A stretch of 12,845 bases of DNA from CAIOSQ01 sp044359885 (GTDB taxonomy: Bacteria; Pseudomonadota; Alphaproteobacteria; CACIAM-22H2): NCBI GenBank assembly GCA_044359885.1, contig JBIKLI010000101.1, positions 1 through 12,845 of the forward strand. The letters run 5' to 3'. The position numbers and the translations under genes were made by a program. Positions within the stretch are counted from its first letter, which is position 1. Each line of letters begins with the position of its first letter. The notes under the pieces are model-generated. The model did no database searches. It was not told the origin of the DNA and worked only from the letters and a program-made list of their open reading frames with translations. This document shows, in pieces, positions 1 through 6,370 of this stretch.

Positions 1-77
1 TGTTCGCCCTCGTGCTCGAAAACCATCCGTACCGCGCGCTCGCGGACTTCAGGCGAGTAGCTCTTCGATGTCTTCAT
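1..77 (-). CDS. IS3-family transposase OrfA, N-terminal fragment (runs off the window)
   Basis: Only the first 25 codons are present, starting at ATG 77-75 and leaving the window at base 1. The peptide begins MKTSKSYSPEVRERAVRMVF and continues EHEGE, the characteristic start of IS3-family OrfA, a small helix-turn-helix protein of roughly 90-100 residues that binds the terminal repeats and is normally fused to the OrfB integrase by frameshifting. A purine-rich GGATGGAGCA stretch at 88-79 is a good ribosome-binding site. Whether the element is intact or active cannot be judged here. Confidence 0.85.
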   Translation of the reverse strand, partial: MKTSKSYSPEVRERAVRMVFEHEGE

Positions 78-127
78 TGCTCCATCCTCTCAAGGGTTGG
101 AGCCTCCGGCAAACCCGGAGCGGTTCA
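1..127 (-). mobile_element. Left-hand remnant (5' end) of an IS3-family insertion sequence
   Basis: On the minus strand the element begins TGAACCGCTCCGGG at base 127, followed by a short leader and a transposase OrfA start at base 77. This arrangement, with a TGAACC terminus about 50 bp before an MKTSK...SPEVRERAVR OrfA, is typical of IS3-family elements. The rest of the element lies beyond the left edge, so the opposite terminal repeat and any 3-4 bp target duplication cannot be seen. The element sits directly against the broken SulP reading frame. The boundary at 127/128 is inferred from the terminus pattern and from where SulP similarity stops. Confidence 0.8.
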
Positions 128-537
128 ACCATCGCCGCCGTGGCGTTCTTGAGGCCCTGGCTGACCGCCGCCGGCATCATGGCCGTCAGTCGTGCGAGGC
201 CGGTCGTGGCCAGCAGGACGATCAGCAGCCCCGCGAGGGCGGCGAGCGCCAGGGCGATGCCGACAGCCTCGGCGAAACTCTCCGGTCGGGCAGAAGCGAT
301 CACGACGCCGACGACGATCGCGGAAGCTGCGGTCGTGGTTCCGACGAGTGGCCTGCTGCGTCCGATCAGCGCCATCGACAGCGCGGCGGCGCCCGAGACC
401 GCAAGCGCAGCCGCCATGCCATAGGCGATGCCGGTCGCACCCATCGCCGAAAATGCAATGATGCCGTGGGTCAGCGCCTGGACCGACGCGACCGTGCCGG
501 CCTGCAGCCCGGCTTGGACTTCGCGCGCCAGGCTCAT
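128..537 (-). pseudogene. SulP-family inorganic anion permease, truncated by the IS element
   Basis: From ATG 537-535 about 137 residues are readable. They start MSLAREVQAGLQAG and contain about four hydrophobic segments, a pattern like the first third of SulP transporters (REIQAGL...HG/AxA...G-x-R-x-L-VGxT...). Known SulP proteins have 12-14 membrane segments and usually a C-terminal STAS or cyclic-nucleotide domain, 500 or more residues in all. Here the similarity ends at codon GTT 129-127, exactly at the IS terminus. The frame continues through IS DNA for about 25 unrelated residues and stops at 49-51, giving a chimeric tail. The same frame is open upstream to ATG 780, but that 81-residue extension is Arg-rich and unlike SulP N-termini, so the 537 start is preferred. 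Function is presumably lost unless the missing part lies beyond the IS. Confidence 0.75.
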
Positions 538-737
538 TGCGGCCGATACCCGGGTTGAAGGGCCTGAATGCCGAAATCCGCCAAGACGTCGCGTCGCGGA
601 GAGGGCGGTGGCGTCTCGCGATCCGTCACGGTCGGTGGTTCCTCGCGGATATCGTATCGTGCGTCGCCCGACCGGGCGCGCGCCGAAACCTGCGATCGCG
701 CTTCCGACCGTGGTTCCGGCTGCGAATGCGAATTCAC
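534..737 (-). CDS. Possible small ORF (67 aa), stop-start coupled to the SulP gene
   Basis: A GTG-started frame (737-735) encodes a hydrophilic, Pro/Arg/Glu-rich peptide ending in ...LQPGYRPQ. Its TGA (536-534) overlaps the SulP ATG (537-535) as ATGA. That overlap is the same coupling used by real genes elsewhere in this window. Against it, no ribosome-binding site is obvious, the peptide matches no family I recognise, and the competing SulP-frame extension is open over the same bases. It is either a small leader gene or chance. Confidence 0.25.
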   Translation of the reverse strand: MNSHSQPEPRSEARSQVSARARSGDARYDIREEPPTVTDRETPPPSPRRDVLADFGIQALQPGYRPQ

Positions 738-870
738 GACGTTCTTTGTTGCGGAGACTATTCCCCATCGGCGCCGTCATTTCCAGGGCGGCGTGCCGCC
801 GACCCAGCCGATCGGCGTGCCTTTGCCCCCGCCAAACCGGCAGAAGAGCGACCTGAAACAGGGGCGGGCC

Positions 871-899
871 TTGCCGGCAGCATTCGGTGCCACTAGATA
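871..899 (+). promoter_or_regulatory. Candidate promoter of the liv-type operon
   Basis: TTGCCG (871-876) is followed after 17 bases by TAGATA (894-899), about 55 bases before the first ATG at 954. The -35 box and spacing are good and the -10 box is weak (3 of 6). It lies in the divergent gap between the SulP remnant and the operon, which otherwise holds only a small perfect inverted repeat, GGCGGC-GT-GCCGCC (787-800). No other candidate in the gap is better. Confidence 0.35.
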
Positions 900-941
900 T
901 CTTGGATTGTTTGGCGGTCCCGAAGGGTCGTCACATCACAG

Positions 942-949
942 GGAGAAGG
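942..949 (+). promoter_or_regulatory. Ribosome-binding site of the first binding-protein gene
   Basis: GGAGAAGG lies four bases before ATG 954. It supports 954 as the start over the in-frame ATG at 966. Confidence 0.7.
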
Positions 950-953
950 GCCG

Positions 954-2159
954 ATGTTGAGACGCATGTTCATCGCTGGCGCCGGCACGGCGCTGCTGCT
1001 TTCCACCCATGCGGCATCGGCGCAGGACGTGCGCCTTGGGGCGCTGCTGGAAATCACGGGGCCTGTCGCGAGCGCGGTGCCGCCGATCCAGAAGGCGGCC
1101 GAGTTGGCCATCCAGCACATCAATGACCAGGGTGGCCTGCTCGGCAGGCGTGCGGCGCTCGCTCTCGTGGACGGCCAGGGAACGCCGCAAGGGGCCGTCG
1201 ACGCGGCCTCGCGACTGGTGAACATCGAGCAGGTGCCTGTCGTCGTGGGGCCGCTGATGTCCGGGTCGCTGATCGCGGCGGCCAATTCCGTGACCGCAGC
1301 CGCGCGCGTTACGATGATCTCGCCATCGGCGACCTCGCCCCGGATCACCGAGCTTCAGGACAACGACACCGTTTTCCGCACGGCGCCATCGGACGCCTAC
1401 CAGGGACGAGTGATGGCGGAGGTCGCGCGTCTTCGCAATATCTCGCGCGTCGCGGTCATGTTCATCAACAACGACTACGGCGTCGGTCTCGCGAATTCGT
1501 TCCGCACGGCCTTCACCGCTGCGGGCGGCCAGATCACCTATTTCGAGGCCCACGAGACGAAGAAGACGTCATTCCGTTCGGAGCTCGCGGCAGCTGCCCA
1601 GGGCCGTCCGCAGGCGCTGGTCATGGTCGCGCTGCCGGACGATACCGGCGTGCCGGTCCTGCGCCAGGCACTGGAAGGCGGGTTGTTCGACAGCTTCATC
1701 CTCGCCGAGGGGATGCGGATTCCGCGCACGATCCAGGACATCGGCGCGGCCAACCTGACCAAGGCCTATTTCACGGCGCCGATCGCGCCGGAAGGCGCTG
1801 CGCGCGACCGTTTCCGCCAGCTTTTCTCGGCCTCCGGCCAGAACCCGGACGCTCTGTTTGCCGCGTCGATGTATGACAGCACGTTCATCGCGGCGCTGGC
1901 GGTTCAGGCTGCCGGTTCCGCCGACCGCGCGGCGGTCAATCGCGCCATCCGGACGATCACCCAGCCTGGCGGCGAGGAGATCCTGCCCGGCGAATGGCAG
2001 AAGGCGCGCGAGGCGCTGGCTGCCGGCCGCCGCATCACCTATGTGGGCGCGACGGGACCGAAGCCGTTCGACGCGGCTGGCGACACGCCGGGGTCGTTCG
2101 GCGAATTCGAGGTCAAGGGCAGCGAGTTCGCCCTGACCCGCGCGATCCGTCCGAACTGA
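954..2159 (+). CDS. livJ: Branched-chain amino acid-type ABC transporter, substrate-binding protein
   Basis: This 401-residue periplasmic protein captures the substrate and delivers it to the LivHM channel encoded downstream. Residues 1-23 are a Sec signal peptide (MLRRM, a hydrophobic core LLLSTHA, cleavage motif ASA|QD). The mature part opens VRLGALLEITGPVAS and has the features of the Peripla_BP_6/LivK fold: GGLLGRR near residue 60, a PVVVGPLMSGS loop near 98, SPSATSPRITE near 124, FRTAPSDAYQG near 142, and NNDYGVGLA near 172. The length is normal for the family. It is the first gene of the operon, with a clear ribosome-binding site. Members of this family bind branched-chain amino acids, but also amides, hydroxy acids, urea and aromatic acids. 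The ligand is therefore unknown, and livJ is a family label, not a proven leucine function. Confidence 0.9.
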   Translation: MLRRMFIAGAGTALLLSTHAASAQDVRLGALLEITGPVASAVPPIQKAAELAIQHINDQGGLLGRRAALALVDGQGTPQGAVDAASRLVNIEQVPVVVGPLMSGSLIAAANSVTAAARVTMISPSATSPRITELQDNDTVFRTAPSDAYQGRVMAEVARLRNISRVAVMFINNDYGVGLANSFRTAFTAAGGQITYFEAHETKKTSFRSELAAAAQGRPQALVMVALPDDTGVPVLRQALEGGLFDSFILAEGMRIPRTIQDIGAANLTKAYFTAPIAPEGAARDRFRQLFSASGQNPDALFAASMYDSTFIAALAVQAAGSADRAAVNRAIRTITQPGGEEILPGEWQKAREALAAGRRITYVGATGPKPFDAAGDTPGSFGEFEVKGSEFALTRAIRPN

Positions 2160-2164
2160 GCGCG

Positions 2165-2199
2165 GGCCCGGGGTGGCGGACATGTCGCCGCCCCGGGCC
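2165..2199 (+). promoter_or_regulatory. Strong intercistronic hairpin between livJ and livG
   Basis: Bases 2165-2178 (GGCCCGGGGTGGCG) pair with 2186-2199 (CGCCGCCCCGGGCC). This makes a 14-bp stem, 13 G-C pairs plus one U-G wobble, around a 7-base loop (GACATGT). It starts 5 bases after the livJ stop codon and ends 9 bases before the livG ATG at 2209. No U-run follows, so it is not a canonical intrinsic terminator. In other binding-protein-dependent importers, such hairpins after the binding-protein gene block 3' decay or cause partial termination, keeping the binding protein in excess. That role is inferred here. Confidence 0.7.
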
Positions 2200-2208
2200 T
2201 CCGCCCCC

Positions 2209-2991
2209 ATGTCCGACGCCATCCTGCAGGCGCGCGCTCTGGTGAAGCGCTTCGGCGGTCTCGTGGCCGTCGACGGATGCAGCTTCGACATCCTGCGCGG
2301 GTCCATCACCGGGCTGATCGGCCCGAACGGCGCCGGCAAGACGACGACATTCAACATGGTGGCAGGTGCGCTGGCGCCGACCTCCGGACAGGTCGTCTTC
2401 GAGGGTGCGGACGTCACGGGCCTGCCGGCGCATCGCCTTTTCCATCGCGGCCTGGTGAGGACTTTCCAGATCCCTCACGAATACGGCCGCATGACGGCTC
2501 GCGAGAACCTGATGGTGGCCGCGCCAGGCCAGAGCGGTGAACGTCTGGTTCCGGCATGGCTGTCGCCGCGGCGGGTCGCGCGCGAGGAAGCCGACCTCCG
2601 CGCGCGTGCCGACGCCGCGCTTGCGTTCCTCAATCTGGCGGCGGTCGCCGACGAACCCGCAGGCAATCTCTCGGGGGGGCAGAAGAAGCTGCTGGAAATC
2701 GGACGGACGATGATGGCCGACGCCCGACTGGTGCTGCTCGACGAGCCCGGGGCGGGCGTCAATCCCACTCTGCTCAAGCAGATCGCTGGCGCGATCCGGC
2801 GCCTGAACGTGGAGCGCGGCTACACGTTCTGCATCATCGAGCACAACATGGACTTGATCGCCGAACTCTGCGATCCCGTGATCGTCATGGCCGAGGGGCG
2901 CGTGCTGACCCAAGGCAAGATCGCCGCCATTCGCGCCGATCGTGCGGTGGTGGAGGCGTATCTCGGTGGCGCGGCGGGAGCGGCGGCTTGA
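2209..2991 (+). CDS. livG: Branched-chain amino acid-type ABC transporter, ATP-binding protein LivG
   Basis: One of the two ATPases that power the LivHM channel from the cytoplasmic face. In the 260-residue protein: Walker A GPNGAGKTT (38-46), Q-loop TFQ (85-87), signature LSGGQ (154-158), Walker B LVLLDEP (174-180) and switch histidine IIEHN (H212). The long insert between Q-loop and signature and the EPGAGVNP sequence are typical of LivG. ATG 2209 (MSDAILQARALVKRFGG) is chosen because it matches the usual N-terminus. In-frame GTG 2173 and ATG 2182 lie inside the stem and loop of the hairpin above. No good Shine-Dalgarno sequence precedes 2209, so translation may depend on ribosomes arriving from livJ. 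The end overlaps the livF start as TTGA. Confidence 0.9.
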   Translation: MSDAILQARALVKRFGGLVAVDGCSFDILRGSITGLIGPNGAGKTTTFNMVAGALAPTSGQVVFEGADVTGLPAHRLFHRGLVRTFQIPHEYGRMTARENLMVAAPGQSGERLVPAWLSPRRVAREEADLRARADAALAFLNLAAVADEPAGNLSGGQKKLLEIGRTMMADARLVLLDEPGAGVNPTLLKQIAGAIRRLNVERGYTFCIIEHNMDLIAELCDPVIVMAEGRVLTQGKIAAIRADRAVVEAYLGGAAGAAA

Positions 2992-3698
2992 GCCCGGCGC
3001 TCATCGAAGCCGTCGACCTTCGCGGCGGCTATGGCGGCAACGACATCCTTCAGGGTTGCTCGGCGGCGGCGGCAGCTGGCGAAGTCGTCGTCATCGTCGG
3101 TCCCAACGGCGCCGGAAAGTCGACGCTGCTCAAGGCGATGTTCGGCATGATCGAGCTTCGCGAAGGGACGGTCCGGCTTGCCGGCCAGGACGTCACGCGG
3201 GTCGCCACCGCCGAACTGGTGCGGCAAGGCGTCGGCTTCGTCCCCCAGGAGCGCAATGTCTTCCCAAGCCTGAGCGTCCACGAAAATCTCGAGATGGGGG
3301 CGTTCACTGCGCGCGGCGACCTGGGTCGGCGCTTCGAGTCGGTCTACGCCCTTTTCCCGCCGCTCGCGGCCAAGCGACGCCAGGCGGCGGGCGAGTTGTC
3401 GGGCGGCCAGCGCCAGATGGTGGCGATGGGCCGGGCCCTGATGCTATCGCCGCGCGTACTGCTGCTCGACGAACCGACGGCCGGCCTCAGCCCGCTCTTC
3501 CGGGCGGAGATCTTCGCGAAGATCGCGGAGATCGGCCGTGCCGGCACGGCGGTGGTGCTGGTCGAGCAGAACGCCCGCGAAGCCCTGGCGATCGCCGATC
3601 GCGGGTATGTATTGGCGACCGGCCGCAACCGCTTCGAGGGCACGGGCGCCGCGCTGCTCGCCGACGCCGAGATGGCGGCTGCATTCCTGGGCGGATGA
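2988..3698 (+). CDS. livF: Branched-chain amino acid-type ABC transporter, ATP-binding protein LivF
   Basis: Second ATPase of the importer, partner of LivG, 236 residues, the usual LivF length. Motifs: Walker A GPNGAGKST (38-46), Q-loop FVPQ (Q87), signature LSGGQ (137-141), Walker B VLLLDEP (157-163) followed by TAGLSP, and LVEQN (192-195) with glutamine where most ABC ATPases have the switch histidine, which is normal for LivF. The start is TTG 2988-2990, overlapping the livG TGA as TTGA, with GGGAG (2976-2980) seven bases upstream. The first residues (MSPALIEAVDLRGGYGG) fit the family. Coupled translation should keep LivG and LivF equal. Confidence 0.9.
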   Translation: MSPALIEAVDLRGGYGGNDILQGCSAAAAAGEVVVIVGPNGAGKSTLLKAMFGMIELREGTVRLAGQDVTRVATAELVRQGVGFVPQERNVFPSLSVHENLEMGAFTARGDLGRRFESVYALFPPLAAKRRQAAGELSGGQRQMVAMGRALMLSPRVLLLDEPTAGLSPLFRAEIFAKIAEIGRAGTAVVLVEQNAREALAIADRGYVLATGRNRFEGTGAALLADAEMAAAFLGG

Positions 3699-3699
3699 G

Positions 3700-4596
3700 A
3701 TGGACATACTCGGCTTCGTCAATCTTCATCTCGTTCCGGGCCTCGTGCTCGGGTCGATCTACGCCGTCGGTGCGATCGGCGTGTCGCTGCTGTTCGGCAT
3801 CCTTCGCTTCGCTCATTTCGCCCATGGCGATCTCGGGACGTTTGGCGGCTTTCTTGCGCTGACGGCCGTCTGGGTCCTGGGAATTCCGGCGATCCAGGCG
3901 CTGCCCCTCGCCATGGCGGGGGCGGCCGTGATCGCGGTCCTGCTCGACCGCGCCTTCTACAAACCTTTTCGCAAGGCGCCGTCGATCGTGCTCGTGATGG
4001 CGTCTTTCGGCGTCGCGCTGATCCTGCGCTCGGCCGTGCAGCTGATCTGGGGCGCGGAATCGGTGAGCTACCAGAGCGGGATCCAGCGGCCGATCTGGAT
4101 CCTCGACACGATCCGCATCGCGCCACGCCACATCTGGATCATCTTCGGGGCCGCGGCGATCGTCGTTGCCGTGCATCTCTTCCTCGCCTACACGCGGCTG
4201 GGCAAGGCGATGCGCGCGATGTCCGACGATCCGGCGCTTGCCCGGGCGTGCGGCATCGACACCGAGTCCGTGATCCGCTTCACCTGGGCGATCGGCGCCG
4301 CGCTGGCCGCGGCGGCGGGCGTGTTCGCCGGCATGGACGTCCATCTGCACCCGTCGACCGGGTGGGACATGATGCTGCCTGTCTTCGGCGCTGCGATCCT
4401 CGGCGGGATCGGGCGGCCCTATGGCGCGATCGCGGGTGGCCTGCTGATGGGAGTGATCGAGGAACTCGCGACGGCGCCGCTGTTCTTCGGCGCGGCGCTG
4501 CTGCCGCCCGCCTACAAGTCTGGTGTCGCCTTCGCCGTGCTGGTCGGCGTGCTGCTCGTGCGCCCGACCGGGATCTTCCGGGGAAAGCTGTTCTGA
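3700..4596 (+). CDS. livH: Branched-chain amino acid-type ABC transporter, permease LivH
   Basis: Inner-membrane channel subunit of 298 residues with about eight hydrophobic segments. Family marks are the N-terminal GSIYAVGAIGVSLLFGILRF followed by AHFAHGDLGTFGGF, and the cytoplasmic coupling segment TRLGKAMRAMSDDPALARACG with ID near residue 185, which contacts the ATPases. The C-terminal GGIGRPYGAIAGGLLMGVIE is also typical. ATG 3700 follows the livF stop by one base. The GGGCGG at 3689-3694 may serve as ribosome-binding site. The downstream livM ATG shares the last base of this gene's TGA. Confidence 0.9.
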   Translation: MDILGFVNLHLVPGLVLGSIYAVGAIGVSLLFGILRFAHFAHGDLGTFGGFLALTAVWVLGIPAIQALPLAMAGAAVIAVLLDRAFYKPFRKAPSIVLVMASFGVALILRSAVQLIWGAESVSYQSGIQRPIWILDTIRIAPRHIWIIFGAAAIVVAVHLFLAYTRLGKAMRAMSDDPALARACGIDTESVIRFTWAIGAALAAAAGVFAGMDVHLHPSTGWDMMLPVFGAAILGGIGRPYGAIAGGLLMGVIEELATAPLFFGAALLPPAYKSGVAFAVLVGVLLVRPTGIFRGKLF

Positions 4597-5546
4597 TGGA
4601 AGGCTATCTGCTCTACGCGGTCACGACCCTCATCCTGGTCGGGATCTATGCCGTGATGGCGCTCGGGCTCAACCTGCAATGGGGCTATGGCGGGATCTTC
4701 AACGCGGGCGTGGCCGGTTTCTTCGCGGTCGGCGCCTACGCTTCCGCCATCCTGACCTCGCCGGGCAGCCCGCAACTCGTCCATGCCTTCGACCTGCCGG
4801 TTCCCGTCGGGCTGGTCGGCGCCATGCTGGCGTCGGGTGTGATCGCCTATGCGATCGGACGCATCTGCCTCAGGCTCGAAAGCGACTACCTCGCCATCGC
4901 CACGATCGGAATCGCCGAGATCCTCCGCCTGATCGTCCGCAACCAGCAGGCGTATACCGGTGGCGCTTTCGGGATTCCGAACCTGCCCCGGCCCTTCGAT
5001 GCGCTGGGTCTGCCCTGGTCGATGATCGGGTTCCTCGGCGTCGTGGTCCTCTGCATCGTGCTCGTCTATCTGGCGCAGGAGCGTCTTGTGCGCGCGCCCT
5101 GGGGGCGTGTGATGCGCGCGATCCGCGACAATCCTCGTGCCGCGTCGGCCGCCGGCAAGGACGTGGACGCCTTCCGGCTGCAGGCCTTCGTGATCGGCTC
5201 GATGGCGATCGGCCTGGGCGGGGCCCTGTCGGCGCATTATTTCAAGTTCATCGGACCCGAGGCGACGGAGCCGTTGTTCACCACCTTCATCGTCTGGGTG
5301 ATGGTGATCGTGGGCGGCAGCGGCAACCACAAGGGCGCGATCCTGGGTGCGCTCGTGGTCTGGCTGATCTGGTCGATGACCGAGTTCCTGACCTCACGGC
5401 TGCTACCGCAGGACTGGGCGGTACGCGCCTCGTATGCCCGCATCCTGCTCATCGGCCTGCTGCTGCAGGTGGTGCTGCAGCGCTTCCCGCGCGGTCTGCT
5501 GCCCGAGCGGGTCGGGGACGGGCGCGGACGCGCTTCGGGAACCTGA
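4596..5546 (+). CDS. livM: Branched-chain amino acid-type ABC transporter, permease LivM
   Basis: Second channel subunit, 316 residues with 8-10 hydrophobic segments. Signature regions: GLNLQWGYGGIFNAGVAGFF near residue 30, the conserved LRLESDYLAIATIGIAEILR near 92, TGGAFGIPNLPRP near 122, the ATPase-contact segment WGRVMRAIRDNPRAASAAGK near 170, and VGGSGNHKGAILGA near 240. ATG 4596 overlaps the livH TGA by one base, and GGGGAAAG (4580-4587) is a good ribosome-binding site. It is the last gene of the plus-strand operon; its stop lies 8 bases from the stop of the opposing SDR gene. The C-terminus (about 15 residues) is Gly/Arg-rich and unremarkable. Confidence 0.9.
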   Translation: MEGYLLYAVTTLILVGIYAVMALGLNLQWGYGGIFNAGVAGFFAVGAYASAILTSPGSPQLVHAFDLPVPVGLVGAMLASGVIAYAIGRICLRLESDYLAIATIGIAEILRLIVRNQQAYTGGAFGIPNLPRPFDALGLPWSMIGFLGVVVLCIVLVYLAQERLVRAPWGRVMRAIRDNPRAASAAGKDVDAFRLQAFVIGSMAIGLGGALSAHYFKFIGPEATEPLFTTFIVWVMVIVGGSGNHKGAILGALVVWLIWSMTEFLTSRLLPQDWAVRASYARILLIGLLLQVVLQRFPRGLLPERVGDGRGRASGT

Positions 5547-5561
5547 TCGCCGGTTCAGCGC
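5530..5561. terminator. Bulged stem-loop at the livM/SDR convergent junction
   Basis: GCGCT (5530-5534), a 4-base bulge, then GAACC (5539-5543) pair with the uninterrupted GGTTCAGCGC (5552-5561) around an 8-base loop. Both stop codons lie in it. The symmetry would form on either transcript, but neither side has a U-run. A bidirectional termination role is possible but weakly supported. Confidence 0.3.
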
Positions 5562-6370
5562 ACGTATTTGCCGATGACCGGCGCCAGCAGGCCGCCGCCG
5601 CCGTTCTTGGCCATGTTGCCGCCATCCATCGGGATGCAGGCTCCCGTGATCCAGTCGGCCGCGTCGGAGGCAAGGAAGACGGCAAGGCCCTTGATGTCAT
5701 CGGGCCGCCCGAAGCGGCCGCGAGGGATCCCGTAAAGGAACGTGTCGCGCAGATAGGGGTCGGCATCCATGCGCGCATTGAGGCCATTGTCGCCCAGGAC
5801 CTGCGCCGGAACGATGCAGTTCACGCGGACGCCCTGCCCGCTCCATTCGGTGCTGAGTTCCCGGGTCATGTGCATCACCGCCGCCATGCACATCCCGTAG
5901 ACCGACTGGTTGCGCCACCACGACCGGTCGCCGGCGATCGAGCCGATGCTGACGATCGAGCCGCGTCCCTGGGCCAGCATGCGCCGTCCGGCCTGCTGGC
6001 AGGCGTAGTAACGACTGATCACGAGGTTGTGGAAGCTGTAGCGAATGTCCTCGAGCGTCATGCCGACCGCCGGGCCGGTCTTCGCGCCGCCGGCGACGTT
6101 GCCGAGAAAGTCGATCCGGCCGAACTCCCGGTCGATCGTGGCGAAGACATGGTCGAGATGCGCGATGTCCGTGACGTCGCCGGCGATCGGCAGCACGCGA
6201 CGGCCCAGCCCGCGCAGCGACGCCGCCGTGGCCTCCGCGCCCTCGGCATTGAGGTCGAGCAGAACGATGTCGGCACCGGCCTCGGCCAGCGCCGTCGCCA
6301 TCGCACGGCCCATGCCCTGGGCGCCGCCGGTCACTGCCGCGACGCGCCCGGCAAGATCGAACATCTTCAT
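5555..6370 (-). CDS. Short-chain dehydrogenase/reductase lacking the catalytic lysine
   Basis: A 271-residue SDR with a Rossmann fold: TGGAQGMG nucleotide motif (14-21), acidic D39 at the end of strand 2 (suggesting NAD rather than NADP), D65-V66 after strand 3, NVAG (91-94) in place of NNAG, catalytic Ser near 144 and Tyr at 158. The expected YxxxK reads Y-G-M-C-M: residue 162 is Met (ATG at 5887-5885) instead of Lys. The C-terminal MDGGN is normal. The ATG at 6370 overlaps the stop of the upstream hydroxyacid dehydrogenase (ATGA), with AGGA nine bases before it. It is the last gene of the minus-strand set, so it probably oxidises or reduces an intermediate of the same pathway. The substrate is unknown, and activity is uncertain without the lysine. 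Confidence 0.9.
   Translation of the reverse strand: MKMFDLAGRVAAVTGGAQGMGRAMATALAEAGADIVLLDLNAEGAEATAASLRGLGRRVLPIAGDVTDIAHLDHVFATIDREFGRIDFLGNVAGGAKTGPAVGMTLEDIRYSFHNLVISRYYACQQAGRRMLAQGRGSIVSIGSIAGDRSWWRNQSVYGMCMAAVMHMTRELSTEWSGQGVRVNCIVPAQVLGDNGLNARMDADPYLRDTFLYGIPRGRFGRPDDIKGLAVFLASDAADWITGACIPMDGGNMAKNGGGGLLAPVIGKYVR

Noticed and set aside
2173..2208. Earlier livG starts at GTG 2173 or ATG 2182
   Set aside because: Both lie within the 14-bp hairpin and would add residues not typical of LivG. ATG 2209 matches the family N-terminus, though it lacks a Shine-Dalgarno sequence.
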